Shown in pieces: positions 8,408 through 17,704 of a stretch of 42,360 nt of DNA; the stretch's first letter is position 1; each line of letters begins with the position of its first letter. Location: assembly GCA_028281865.1 (NCBI GenBank), contig JANQJB010000009.1:1-42360 (forward strand), written 5' to 3'. A program made the translations under genes and the position numbers. The notes under the pieces are model-generated. The model searched no databases. It had not been told where the DNA came from and saw nothing but the letters and a program-made list of their open reading frames with translations. This DNA is from Marinagarivorans sp. Lineage in GTDB: Bacteria; Pseudomonadota; Gammaproteobacteria; Pseudomonadales; Cellvibrionaceae.

Positions 8408-9808
8408 CTAAGAATTTAGTTGAGATATAAGTACTATTCGATCACGCCCAGAGCGCTTTGCTGAATACAGTGCATTATCAGCGTGTTTGATAAAGTCTTG
8501 TAAAGATTCCCCTTGTTTATGTTGAGAAATACCGCCACTCATTGTTAATTTGATGGGGCCACTATCTGTATCGATCTGCATTTCCCCAACACTTTTGCGA
8601 ACACGTTCGGCAAAAATGCTTGCGCCTTTTTCGTCGGTTGGTATGAAAACCAGAAATTCTTCTCCACCAAAACGAACGGCTAGGTCAGTCTCTCGCGTCT
8701 CGTAAGTTATTACGGCCGCGACTTGCCTTAATACTTCATCACCAATGTCATGCCCATAGTTATCATTTATTTGTTTAAAATGGTCTAGGTCAAAAAATAC
8801 CAAGGACAAGTTTCGCATGGCGTAGTCGTCGTGATTTTCGACCATCTTCTGTACTTTTTCCTCCATATAAAGCCGGGTGTACAAACCCGTTAAAGGGTCG
8901 CGGATCGCACTTTCATAGATTGCTCGGCTTTGCTCTTGTAACAGGCTGACTTCCTGCTTTTCGCGTTCCGTAATAATAATTTTGGTACGGTCTTCCAATA
9001 TTATTAATAAGCGTTTTACTATGCCCTCGTAGCAAACGGGCTGATATGATAACTTAAGATGTTTTCCCTCAATGACATTATTTTCGCGATAGTAAAATAT
9101 ACGGGTGGGAAATAACTCTCTTACTTTATGGAAGTGCTCTTCTTGTTTGTTCAGACAGTTTGAAAGTTCGTCTAAGCCTTTTAGTTCGTCGTGGGTTAAA
9201 TCATTTTCTATAGGCTCAAAAATTATCTCGCGGAAGTTCTTCCCCTCAAGATCTTTGTTGGATAAAAGGTACTCTAAATAGTTTGAATAAGAATCTTCTA
9301 TATAACCGGAGGCATCCACCAATAAAATTCCTAGCGGGATGCTGGCAAAAATATTGACAAGTTTGCTTTCTGATTCTCGAATTTGGGATATATCTTCTCC
9401 TTTCAAACTATACAATTGTCCTTCGACAGAGGTTCCCATTTCAAGCTTGGATATTTGCCAAAAGAAAGGTTTCTCTGCCAAGATATTATGATTGTTAGAA
9501 AAATTCGCCTCGAATTTTACCGTTTTGGTATCGGGGTTTTCCGACAAAAAAGAAAACTGTTGAGAGAATAGATTCCATACACCCTGTGGAAATAAATCTT
9601 TCAAATTGGTTCGCAGTAATTGATCGTGCTGACAGTCAAAGATCTGGTCCGCGTCGAAATTTCCGCGCAGGATATCAAAGCGTTCGTTGACAATTAAAAA
9701 GACGCCCGGAAACTGATCTATGATTCTCTCGGCAGTAGAGCTGGCCTTCTCAAGTAGTGTTAAGACCTTGTGCGAAACTTGTAGTTCGTGGTTATTAATA
9801 ATGGTCAT
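8408..9808 (-). CDS. PAS-containing diguanylate cyclase
   Basis: This 466-residue cytoplasmic protein makes cyclic di-GMP from two GTP. Residues about 25-140 and 150-275 are PAS-like sensory segments, followed by a short coiled linker (280-300) and a GGDEF domain (about 302-462) beginning D-P-L-T-G-L-Y. The active-site motif GGEEF is at 381-385. An inhibitory-site RxxD (R372-D375) lies exactly five residues before it, so product feedback is expected. There are no membrane segments or receiver domain. The ATG overlaps the stop of the CheX-like gene by four bases (ATGA), indicating translational coupling. Ligand of the PAS parts is unknown. Confidence 0.93.
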   Translation of the reverse strand: MTIINNHELQVSHKVLTLLEKASSTAERIIDQFPGVFLIVNERFDILRGNFDADQIFDCQHDQLLRTNLKDLFPQGVWNLFSQQFSFLSENPDTKTVKFEANFSNNHNILAEKPFFWQISKLEMGTSVEGQLYSLKGEDISQIRESESKLVNIFASIPLGILLVDASGYIEDSYSNYLEYLLSNKDLEGKNFREIIFEPIENDLTHDELKGLDELSNCLNKQEEHFHKVRELFPTRIFYYRENNVIEGKHLKLSYQPVCYEGIVKRLLIILEDRTKIIITEREKQEVSLLQEQSRAIYESAIRDPLTGLYTRLYMEEKVQKMVENHDDYAMRNLSLVFFDLDHFKQINDNYGHDIGDEVLRQVAAVITYETRETDLAVRFGGEEFLVFIPTDEKGASIFAERVRKSVGEMQIDTDSGPIKLTMSGGISQHKQGESLQDFIKHADNALYSAKRSGRDRIVLISQLNS

Positions 9809-10404
9809 AGGAAATCGATCCCGCCTTCATCGTCCGTTTCTGAAGGGTTATCCATATATAACAATTTTTCAGCAAGCTCTTCATCCCTAATCTCGATTTG
9901 TGCTGTACCGTATATCTGAACAACTTCAGTATGTAATTTCCAAATATCATTAAATTTGACGTAAGGTGTATCGAGTTCTCGATAGTCAGAAAACACTTCG
10001 TAAAATCCACTCATACAAAGCGGTAAGCTAATCCCAGTGTCAATGCCGACATCATCTAAAACAACCGCAACAGCCCCGCCAATCATGTTGCTAAGTTCCT
10101 TCACAAAGTCAATGGTTTGGTGTTCAGTCACTTCTCCGGAGGAAGAAAGGCCGTAGTAGTGGTGGCAAATTTGTTGTATCTGAGATAAAGAAAAGTGTAG
10201 TTTCAAAGTTATTCTGAAGGCGCAACCGTGGATCATGATCAGCGCCATGTGATTTTTGAGCACCTGCCCAACTTCCAGAGAGGTGAAGTCCTCCTCTATC
10301 TCAACCTCGTCTCCAACGCTGGTTCTAGCGCGTGACAGAGCGATTTCTTTGACCAGGCTTTTTATTTTTTCTTTTATTAACAAGCGTTTCGATGCGTCGT
10401 ACAA
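9805..10404 (-). CDS. CheX-like phosphatase-domain protein
   Basis: This protein of about 199 residues ends in a CheX/CheC-type domain. The phosphatase signature D-x3-E-x2-N is present (D99, E103, N106), followed 22 residues later by P128 inside G-I-S-L-P, which matches the dephosphorylating face of CheX/FliY family proteins that hydrolyse CheY-phosphate. It is the first gene of the operon with the diguanylate cyclase and CheY-like receiver, so the neighbouring receiver is its likely substrate. The N-terminal 75 residues are a separate, PilZ-like or unrelated, strand-rich segment I do not recognise. Start: TTG 10404 with GGGGA upstream is used because the frame, although open to 10486, has no ATG or GTG there; a start further up at a rare codon cannot be excluded. 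Confidence 0.8.
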   Translation of the reverse strand: MYDASKRLLIKEKIKSLVKEIALSRARTSVGDEVEIEEDFTSLEVGQVLKNHMALIMIHGCAFRITLKLHFSLSQIQQICHHYYGLSSSGEVTEHQTIDFVKELSNMIGGAVAVVLDDVGIDTGISLPLCMSGFYEVFSDYRELDTPYVKFNDIWKLHTEVVQIYGTAQIEIRDEELAEKLLYMDNPSETDDEGGIDFL

Positions 10405-10576
10405 GTGTCTGAGTCCCCATTTGTCTACCAGGGTAAGAGCATTCTTACCAAAATTATAGTAGGAATTTTTAGGTCTGGGTCCGTCTAAAGGGGCATTTGT
10501 TGGTGGGAGCGTTGGCGCGGAATGACGAATATTGGCTGTGCTATGCCACAGGCTTTGGTCCCTTTGTGGATTGAAA

Positions 10577-10585
10577 TGCTATAAA
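10577..10585 (+). promoter_or_regulatory. Extended -10 promoter for the DUF2797 gene
   Basis: TGCTATAAA forms an extended -10 element (TGn-TATAAA) about 110 bases before ATG 10694; TTGGTC at 10555-10560 is a possible but badly spaced (19 bases) -35. Transcription starting near 10592 would exclude the longer reading-frame start at 10532. Confidence 0.45.
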
Positions 10586-10693
10586 ATACGCTCCGTAGCG
10601 CTTGGCGAAAATAGCCTTGTGGCGGAAAAATCAGGCTTAAATATTGGACTTGAAAGTAACTCTTGCAAGTTGCTTATGTTACATAGGTTGAAG

Positions 10694-11515
10694 ATGAAAG
10701 GCACTTTAAAAAAAATGCACACCTGTTTAGATGAGCAAAATCTAGCCCATTATTCGCTTCCTCTGGGAGATGATTTGGTTGAATTAAATCCGCTTATTGG
10801 CAAGCAAATATCGCTTGCTTTTTCTGGCAATATATTTTGCGGTGGCTGCGGTAAAAAAACCAAAAAAAGTTATGCACAGGGGTTTTGCTATTTGTGTATG
10901 AACAAATTGGCGCAGTGCGATATGTGTGTAATGAAACCAGAGACGTGCCACTACGCTAAAGGTACCTGCCGTGAACCGGACTGGGGAGATGCTCACTGTA
11001 ATATTCCGCACTTCGTTTACCTTTCTAACACTTCAGCAATAAAAGTCGGAATTACGCGCAGTACACAATTGCCGACGCGTTGGATCGATCAGGGCGCAAC
11101 GCAAGGGCTGGTTATTTTTAAGGTCGCGACAAGACATATTTCGGGCTTGATTGAAGTTGAACTAGCAAAAATTATTGGGGACAAAACGCACTGGCAGGCA
11201 ATGTTAAAGGGTAATGCTGATGACGTTGATTTGGTTGCAGCTGCGCAGGCTCTTGTTCCCAGAATCCAACCGTCGATTGATGCTATTGTGAGCAAGTACG
11301 GGGCAGAGTCCATTGAACTGGCGCAATTGGAACCGCAAAAGATTCGCTACCCTGTGAATGTTTTTCCGCAAAAGGTTAAGTCGTTAAATTTTGATAAGGA
11401 GCCGTTAGTAAAAGGCACACTTCAGGGGATAAAAGGACAGTATTTAATTTTCGATACCGGAGTGATTAACATCCGCAAATACGGCTCTTATGAAGTTGAA
11501 ATAGTTAATAGCTGA
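10694..11515 (+). CDS. DUF2797 zinc-binding protein
   Basis: This 273-residue protein is of the DUF2797 family, whose function is not established. The N-terminal third carries a cysteine cluster (C-G-G-C, then C-Y-L-C, C-D-M-C and further Cys/His) that would bind zinc. It is followed by Y-L-S-N, K-V-G-I-T-R and R-W-I-D-Q-G-A, the family core, which loosely resembles the GIY-YIG nuclease fold (inference). ATG 10694 is chosen because it gives the usual family length and lies downstream of an extended -10 element; the open frame back to 10532 reads as non-coding. It is transcribed away from the CheX-like operon and appears to be a single gene, with a short hairpin (AGTGTTAA with TTAACGCT) right after the stop. 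Confidence 0.85.
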   Translation: MKGTLKKMHTCLDEQNLAHYSLPLGDDLVELNPLIGKQISLAFSGNIFCGGCGKKTKKSYAQGFCYLCMNKLAQCDMCVMKPETCHYAKGTCREPDWGDAHCNIPHFVYLSNTSAIKVGITRSTQLPTRWIDQGATQGLVIFKVATRHISGLIEVELAKIIGDKTHWQAMLKGNADDVDLVAAAQALVPRIQPSIDAIVSKYGAESIELAQLEPQKIRYPVNVFPQKVKSLNFDKEPLVKGTLQGIKGQYLIFDTGVINIRKYGSYEVEIVNS

Positions 11516-11764
11516 GTGTTAATTTCTTAACGCTTAGCTTGTATGCACTATTAATATAAGGTCTCCAAATCACCCCGTATCTGCTGATGATCAAATTGAT
11601 ATGGGTTAGGATTGTATCTGTTAATTAACAGATAAAACATTGAGCTTTCCCAGGATCTGCCGTACTCTTCTTGCCTTTGTACTCTGATTGCAAATTGTCT
11701 AAGTTAGCATCGAAGCTGCCAAGCGCAGAACAACTCTCCGACACCAACGTAAATAGTATGCCTT

Positions 11765-14700
11765 ATGGATCTCGATAAAATTTTGAACGACGCTGTGAGT
11801 ATCCTTAAGCGGCGTGGAAAAGCCTCATATTCTGCGTTAAAGCTAGAGCTTTCGATAGACGACCAGGTATTGGCGGTCGTTAGAGAAGAACTCACTGATG
11901 TGCTCGAAATCGCCAGGGATTTAAACGACAAAATGTTAGTGCTGCGCCAACCGAAAGAAATAACACTGGAAGACGAACAAAAGCAGGGTTCTCGCCGAGT
12001 GCTGACGGTAATGTTTTGTGATTTGGTTGGTTCTACGCAATTATCGAGTCTACTCGATTCGGAGGACTTTCGCGATGTATTGCGTGACTATCAGCGTGTC
12101 GCCGTCAGCGCGATTAATCACTATGACGGCTATGTTGCGCAATATCGTGGCGATGGTGTGCTCGCTTATTTTGGCTTTCCGCGCTTACATGAATTTGACG
12201 CCGTACGAGCTGTGCGAGCGAGCGTAGAAATCATAGATTCACTTGAGATATTAAATGAGCGTTTAAAGATTAAATTTTCGATTGAGCTCAAAGCCAGAAT
12301 TGGTATTCACTCCGGTGAGGTAGTTATTGACGACGTTGGTGCCGCGCATAAGACAGAGACGCTAGCGCTGGGTAAGGTGCCCAACATAGCGGCGCGACTT
12401 GAGAGCCTCGCGGCCGAAAATCAAATAGTGATTAGCCGAGATACTAAAAATATTCTCGGCAACCGAGTTAACGTTGAGGCGATGGGGAAGTTTGATTTAA
12501 AGGGTGTGGAGGAGGCGCAGGAGGCTTATAGAGTTTTATCAGTGATTAACGATAAGCTTGCGGATATCAAGAACGACGAAGACTTTGTTGGCCGACGTGA
12601 TAAGCTCGCAACGCTAGTTGATGAGTGGAACAATTTATTGGTTTGCCGGGAAGGGGCTGCCATTTGTATCTATGGGGAAGCGGGTTTGGGAAAAACGCGT
12701 ATCTTGCGTCGTTTTATTGAGAGCACTGCTTTACCGGAACACGATTACCTGGTTTTTTCGGGGCAGGGAGAAACACGCTTTTCCTCGTTAAAACCCATTC
12801 TTGAAGGTTTGGCAAAAAAATGGCGTTTCACCCGCGAGTCAAGCACACTGACTTATGAGCAGCTCGAAAAAACTATGACTGGGGCTTCGGGAATAGATAT
12901 TATGCTCATCGCCGAAGCCTTTGGTGTTACACTTCCCACCGATAAAAACCTGCCAAAATTCACACCTCAAGTTCAACGCCATTTAACTTTATTAGCGATG
13001 TGTAATGCGTTACTCAATGTTGAACGCCCGAGTGTTTTGTTATTTGAAGATCTTCATTGGTTGGATCCAACGACCCATGAATTTCTGCTTTCTTTGCTGT
13101 CGCAAATAAAAAATAAGCCAGTTTTATTGTTGATGACGTCGCGTCCAACTTTTAAATCAAGTTGGAATGATGAACAAGTTAAAAGAATTTGTTTAAGCCC
13201 ACTTGACTACGATGACGGCGTGGAACTTATAAAAAAGACCTCCGGAGCAAAGGAAATCCCCAGGGAGTTGCTTGAGCGTATCAATCAGCGAGCTGAGGGA
13301 AATCCACTTTTCATTAAAGAGCTCACTAAAAGTGTTTTCGAGTCGGGGAGAGTAAAAATTGATGATGAGGGTTATGCATATTTACGTGGAGAGTTAGATG
13401 ACAACCTAGTACCTGTTACCGTTTACGGGTGTCTGATGGCTCGTCTAGACGATATGCACTTGTCGCGTCAGGTGGTGCAACTTGCCGCAGTTATCGGCGC
13501 ACGTTTTTCTTTTGGCCTAATAAAAGAATCATCAGAGTTAGGTGAGATAAAGTTAAAGCAAGCGATTGCCGAGCTAATTGAGTCAAAAATTATCAGTGCC
13601 TACGAAAGGGAGGGTAGTGTTACTTACCAGTTTTCGCACGCGCTCTTGCGTGATGCGATTGAAAGATCGTTACTGCGTGCAACGCGTAAAGCTTTGCACA
13701 GCAGTGTAGCGAACGCGTTAATCAAAGCGTTTCCCGAAATTGTTAAACGAGAACCTGAGCGGGTTGCTTTACATCTTGACGAAGCCGGGCGCAAGGAAGA
13801 GGGCATAGCGTTTTGGCGGGAGGCCGGTATAAACGCAATGAATAAATTTGCTAACGTGGAGGCGATCACACATTATTCACGAGCGTTAGATTCGCTAAAA
13901 CGGATGCCGCAATCGAAGCAGCGTGACGCAACTGAGCTAACGCTGACAATGTTGCGCGCGACACCGATGATGTTAACCCAGGGTTGGGGTTCTGCCGAGG
14001 TGCGAAAAAGCTATGAGCATGCACGCTCATTACGGCAACAAATTGATGAGCAATCTTTACCCGAATTATTTCCGGTTTTGGTTGGCCTCGCTTCCTATTA
14101 CATCGTCATTGCCGATTGGCAGGAAGCTGAAAAGCTTACGCAACAAAATTGGATGCTCGCTAAACAAATCGGTCGCAACGACTTGCTATTGGAAGCGGAG
14201 GCAGAACTTGGTGTTGTCAAGGCTTACGCCGGCGACCATCGCGAAGCTATAAGCGTTCTGGAAAGCGCGCTTGAGCGTTTTGATGCTGTTGATTACGCAG
14301 ATCGTTTGATTAGTTACGGTCGCAATCCTGCAACGGTCGCACATACGGCTCTAGCGATGATGTACTGGTTGGATGGTCGCGTTGACAGCGGTATGCAAAG
14401 CGCGCAGCTTGCCCTGGAAAAAGCGAAATTATATTACCATCCGTTTTCGATCACTTGGGCTTATTGCGCGTGTGTTGTCGTGCATTTGCTGCGCGAAGAA
14501 ATTGAGCAAGCAAAACATTATGTCGAAGAGTTGTGTCAATTTGCGCAGGATCAAGGCTTTCCCTATTGGTTGGGACAGGGGTTAATCTATCGTGGTTGGA
14601 TTTTTGCTTTAGAAGGTGACGCTAAGAAAGCGATGGAAGAATGTCAAATAGGCTTTGATATTTTTTATAAAAGCGGTTCGCGGATGTTGGACCCTCTTTT

Positions 14701-15121
14701 AAAGTATCCGATGGCCAAAGCAAAACTCTTAGACGGCGATTATCAAGGTGCACTCGATATTGTTGATGAGAGTATACATTTTATAAAAACGACGGGTGAG
14801 TGCTGGTTTGAAACGATCATGGAAAATTTGCGCGGTGAAATATTAGCTGCACTTTATGTTACTGATTCTGAAAAAGCTCTGAATGCTTTTCAATATACTT
14901 ATCAAATTGCAAATGAGCGAAATATCTTCACGATGAAGCTCCAAGCCGCGTTAAATATTGCACAGATTTTTAAAAGTCGTCAAGAACCTGTAAAGGCGCT
15001 ACAAATTTTAGAGCCGTTGCAACAACAAATTAAGCAGGGGCAGGGCACTCCTTTGTTTATGCGCCTTGAAAAACTGGTTGCGGAATTAAAACTCGATCAG
15101 TCATCTGTGACCCATCACTGA
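11765..15121 (+). CDS. Class III nucleotidyl cyclase with STAND-type ATPase and TPR repeats
   Basis: This 1118-residue cytoplasmic signalling protein opens with a small helical domain (1-62). A class III adenylate/guanylate cyclase domain follows (about 75-260). Metal-binding D86 (F-C-D-L-V-G-S-T) and D130 (R-G-D-G) are present, as are transition-state residues N207 and R211 (P-N-I-A-A-R-L-E), so catalysis is expected. Next is an AAA/NACHT-like ATPase (about 272-560) with Walker A G-E-A-G-L-G-K-T at 304-311 and an acidic Walker B near 428. The remaining half is alpha-helical TPR-like repeats. Such proteins are thought to sense a protein or small-molecule partner through the TPR part; the substrate (ATP or GTP) cannot be fixed from the sequence. 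The FAD oxidase gene starts nine bases after the stop, so it shares the transcript. Confidence 0.92.
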   Translation: MDLDKILNDAVSILKRRGKASYSALKLELSIDDQVLAVVREELTDVLEIARDLNDKMLVLRQPKEITLEDEQKQGSRRVLTVMFCDLVGSTQLSSLLDSEDFRDVLRDYQRVAVSAINHYDGYVAQYRGDGVLAYFGFPRLHEFDAVRAVRASVEIIDSLEILNERLKIKFSIELKARIGIHSGEVVIDDVGAAHKTETLALGKVPNIAARLESLAAENQIVISRDTKNILGNRVNVEAMGKFDLKGVEEAQEAYRVLSVINDKLADIKNDEDFVGRRDKLATLVDEWNNLLVCREGAAICIYGEAGLGKTRILRRFIESTALPEHDYLVFSGQGETRFSSLKPILEGLAKKWRFTRESSTLTYEQLEKTMTGASGIDIMLIAEAFGVTLPTDKNLPKFTPQVQRHLTLLAMCNALLNVERPSVLLFEDLHWLDPTTHEFLLSLLSQIKNKPVLLLMTSRPTFKSSWNDEQVKRICLSPLDYDDGVELIKKTSGAKEIPRELLERINQRAEGNPLFIKELTKSVFESGRVKIDDEGYAYLRGELDDNLVPVTVYGCLMARLDDMHLSRQVVQLAAVIGARFSFGLIKESSELGEIKLKQAIAELIESKIISAYEREGSVTYQFSHALLRDAIERSLLRATRKALHSSVANALIKAFPEIVKREPERVALHLDEAGRKEEGIAFWREAGINAMNKFANVEAITHYSRALDSLKRMPQSKQRDATELTLTMLRATPMMLTQGWGSAEVRKSYEHARSLRQQIDEQSLPELFPVLVGLASYYIVIADWQEAEKLTQQNWMLAKQIGRNDLLLEAEAELGVVKAYAGDHREAISVLESALERFDAVDYADRLISYGRNPATVAHTALAMMYWLDGRVDSGMQSAQLALEKAKLYYHPFSITWAYCACVVVHLLREEIEQAKHYVEELCQFAQDQGFPYWLGQGLIYRGWIFALEGDAKKAMEECQIGFDIFYKSGSRMLDPLLKYPMAKAKLLDGDYQGALDIVDESIHFIKTTGECWFETIMENLRGEILAALYVTDSEKALNAFQYTYQIANERNIFTMKLQAALNIAQIFKSRQEPVKALQILEPLQQQIKQGQGTPLFMRLEKLVAELKLDQSSVTHH

Positions 15122-15130
15122 GGAAACCTT

Positions 15131-16735
15131 ATGCCCAGAGTCAGAGCTTTAGAACAAAGAAAAAAACAAACGCTATTGGGCGATATTCGCAATGTTAAAC
15201 ACCCAGTTTATAAAGAAATCAAAACTGATTCTAAACGCTTTACAGAATTTGTAAGCAAGCTTTATGGTCGTGCGGTATTTCCCGGGGACGACGATTACGA
15301 TACAGCTAGACGTGAATTTAACCCCGCTTATCCGAGTTTTCCAAAAGTCATTGTTTTTTGTTTATGTTTGGAGGATATCCGTACCTGTTTAGGCTTTGCA
15401 CACGATACCAAGTTACAAGCGGTTGTTCGCTCAGGTCGACATAGTCTGGCGGGCTACAGTGGCTGTGATGGAATTGTTATCGACGTGAGTGAGTTAAACA
15501 GTATCTCGATCGATCATACTGCGATGACAGTAACCGTTGGGGCGGGCTGTCCTTTTTTGCGCTTGAACGCCAATCTGGAAAGTTTTGGCTATCACCTTCC
15601 TGGTGGTGGGTGTCCCACTGTCGGTGTCGCTGGTTATATGCAAGGCGGAGGTTATGGGTTTACCTCACGGGAGTTTGGTATTCACTCCGATAATGTCGAA
15701 AGCTTTAAGATGGTGTTGGCCGATGGTAGGCAAGTAACTGCAAACGAACAAGTGAATAGCGATTTATTCTGGGCTGTTCGCGGAGGTACCGGTAATCAAT
15801 TTGGTATTTTGATCGAGACGACATACAAAATTTATGAGCTTGATAAAATTTGGGGCATTCGTTTGGATTGGGCAATTTCAAGCCACCCAGAAAATGCCGC
15901 GCAGGCCCTAAAAGTTATTCAAGATCAATATATTCGCAAAAACGATCACGATAAACTCGGTTTTCAGACACTGATAACTTACGATAGCGAGATTGACCAA
16001 CAGCTTCGCTTGATTTTTTTAGCGACGTTTAACGGTAATCAAGAAGCATTCGATGTTACGTTGCAGCCACTGCTTGATATTCCCAACTGCGAGCAGCGGT
16101 TGCGACTTCACGATGTTTATTCAAAAGTAGATGAAGGTCTTTTGGCAAATCATCCCGACTTGCCGTTAGAACAAATTACTGAAGTAAAAGCAATTAGCCA
16201 GAGCACTTATATCGCGCGTGATCTTAGTGAAAGTGAATGGCGAGAAATATTGGACTATATTGCGATTGGCACACCGAATCGATATACGATGATCGATATG
16301 GAAGGATACGGCGGTAAAATTAATTCTGTCTCGCCAAGCGAGAGCGCTTTTATGCATCGTGATGTGACTGTCGATTTATTTTGTGACGTCTTTTGGATAG
16401 ATGAAAAGGACCGTGAACAAAATCGAATATGGATTCAAAACTTTATGCATTTTATGGATAAATTTAGCAATGGCCATTCCTACCAAAATTATCCTTCACG
16501 TGATCAAAAAGATTGGCGCTGGGCGTATTTTGGGCCTTATTACCCGTGGCTGGTTTATGTAAAAGAAAAATATGATCCAGCCAACTTTTTTCATTATCAA
16601 CAGTCCATTACTGCGGAGATAGATCCGCAACATAAAGATGAGTATTTGCCAGTACCTTTTGAGGAAAAAGACATTGTCTATGAAGACGAATTTATTTGGC
16701 AACCCAAGCAGCACGAAGCAGCAGAAGAAAAATAG
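15131..16735 (+). CDS. Berberine-bridge-type FAD-linked oxidase
   Basis: This 534-residue flavoenzyme of the PCMH/BBE family oxidises alcohols, amines or sugars while reducing oxygen. The FAD domain spans about 65-245. H104 (R-S-G-R-H-S) and C161 (G-G-G-C-P-T-V-G) sit where bicovalent family members attach FAD through both a histidine and a cysteine, so double attachment is likely. The C-terminal BBE segment (N-Y-P-S, Y-F-G, K-x-K-Y-D-P-x-N-F-F at about 490-505) is present. There is no Sec or Tat signal, so it should be cytoplasmic. It follows the cyclase gene by nine bases, with TGAGGAAACC overlapping that stop as ribosome site. The substrate is unknown; see the facing VioB-like genes for a possible shared pathway. 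Confidence 0.92.
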   Translation: MPRVRALEQRKKQTLLGDIRNVKHPVYKEIKTDSKRFTEFVSKLYGRAVFPGDDDYDTARREFNPAYPSFPKVIVFCLCLEDIRTCLGFAHDTKLQAVVRSGRHSLAGYSGCDGIVIDVSELNSISIDHTAMTVTVGAGCPFLRLNANLESFGYHLPGGGCPTVGVAGYMQGGGYGFTSREFGIHSDNVESFKMVLADGRQVTANEQVNSDLFWAVRGGTGNQFGILIETTYKIYELDKIWGIRLDWAISSHPENAAQALKVIQDQYIRKNDHDKLGFQTLITYDSEIDQQLRLIFLATFNGNQEAFDVTLQPLLDIPNCEQRLRLHDVYSKVDEGLLANHPDLPLEQITEVKAISQSTYIARDLSESEWREILDYIAIGTPNRYTMIDMEGYGGKINSVSPSESAFMHRDVTVDLFCDVFWIDEKDREQNRIWIQNFMHFMDKFSNGHSYQNYPSRDQKDWRWAYFGPYYPWLVYVKEKYDPANFFHYQQSITAEIDPQHKDEYLPVPFEEKDIVYEDEFIWQPKQHEAAEEK

Positions 16736-16803
16736 TCTGGGTCTATCGGTATTATCAAGAGGTGCTTTGACGCACATGCCCCCTATTACATCTAAATGAG
16801 AAG

Positions 16804-16830
16804 AACGGCTTTAAATAGAGCCGTTTTTTT
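16804..16830. terminator. Bidirectional terminator between convergent genes
   Basis: AACGGCT (16804-16810) pairs with AGCCGTT (16819-16825) around an 8-base loop and is followed by seven T's on the plus strand. It ends the cyclase/FAD-oxidase transcript and lies just beyond the stop of the facing minus-strand gene. Confidence 0.85.
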
Positions 16831-16843
16831 CGCCTGCTTGTTT

Positions 16844-17704
16844 TTAAGTGTTCAACTTTAGCGGAATTTGTAATGTGCCGCGCATGTATCCGGTTAACGT
16901 GTCACAGTCCCATACGCCGTTCCAAAATTCAATTGGCCAATCCAGGCTTTGGTCCAAATCGCCACTCAAAAGCTGATCTTTATCTTCAATAGTTGAAGCA
17001 CCGTTTATTGCAAAATTACGGCGTTCGACAAAGAGTAACGATTTGGTTCGTCGATTTTCCCAATCGATATTATTTGCGTTGGGCCATTCTATTTGCGCAA
17101 TTCTTGTTTCTAGCCCAGCTTTTTCTATCGGGTCTTTACTTTTTTTAGTTGCTTCTTGCAGCTGTTCAAGGCGACGTAGTCGAAATTGCTTTGGGTTTTC
17201 ACATTGCGTAATTTCACGAAAGGTCCCGAGGTCTAGCAACGGGCCGAGTGCTCCTCCACGACGCTCCATTTGCTCTAACGTAGCGTCATACAAACTCATA
17301 TCCGGTTTGTCTGGGTCTAAATAATCTTCGCGAGTGATGCAAATACCTTTATCTGCCGTTGTTATTTGCACAATAAAAGGCGATATTGCTTCGGTGCCAG
17401 CGTTTTGGGTCAGAATATAGTTCAGCATCCAAAATTTGGGCTCTTTGATAAAATCGAATTTTGCACCCACAAGTGGGTGGTTTTCTATTATGTTATTTCC
17501 GTTGGCAACAGAGGTAACAAAAACACCAATTTCGGGTGCGAACTTTCTCAGCGCGACGGGTTCGTGCAAGCGGATAATGCGATCAAAATTGGGCTCGCCC
17601 GCGAGTGCGAAAGTATAACCGCTGACACCGCGGGGTTCGTCGGTCGGGTCTGGGTCGGTAGGAAGGCGTGTTTGGAAATAACCTGCAAAATTGACAAACA
17701 ACAT
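16844..17704 (-). CDS. VioB N-terminal-like protein, function unknown
   Basis: This 286-residue protein starts at an ATG that directly follows the stop of the ferritin-like gene with no base between (TAA-ATG), so it must be translationally coupled to it. No signal peptide or membrane segment is seen. The N-terminus (F-A-G-Y-F-Q-T, then D-P-x-D-E-P-R-G and A-L-A-G-E-P at about residues 33-38) resembles, as far as I recall it, the start of VioB, the iminophenyl-pyruvate dimer synthase of violacein synthesis, where this region is fused to a C-terminal ferritin-like domain. Here the two parts appear as separate genes in reverse order. The similarity is by eye and modest. The catalytic role is not known; scaffolding or substrate capture for the di-iron partner is a guess. 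Confidence 0.6.
   Translation of the reverse strand: MLFVNFAGYFQTRLPTDPDPTDEPRGVSGYTFALAGEPNFDRIIRLHEPVALRKFAPEIGVFVTSVANGNNIIENHPLVGAKFDFIKEPKFWMLNYILTQNAGTEAISPFIVQITTADKGICITREDYLDPDKPDMSLYDATLEQMERRGGALGPLLDLGTFREITQCENPKQFRLRRLEQLQEATKKSKDPIEKAGLETRIAQIEWPNANNIDWENRRTKSLLFVERRNFAINGASTIEDKDQLLSGDLDQSLDWPIEFWNGVWDCDTLTGYMRGTLQIPLKLNT

Noticed and set aside
10532-10693. N-terminal extension of the DUF2797 protein
   Set aside because: It contains the extended -10 promoter and has no family similarity.
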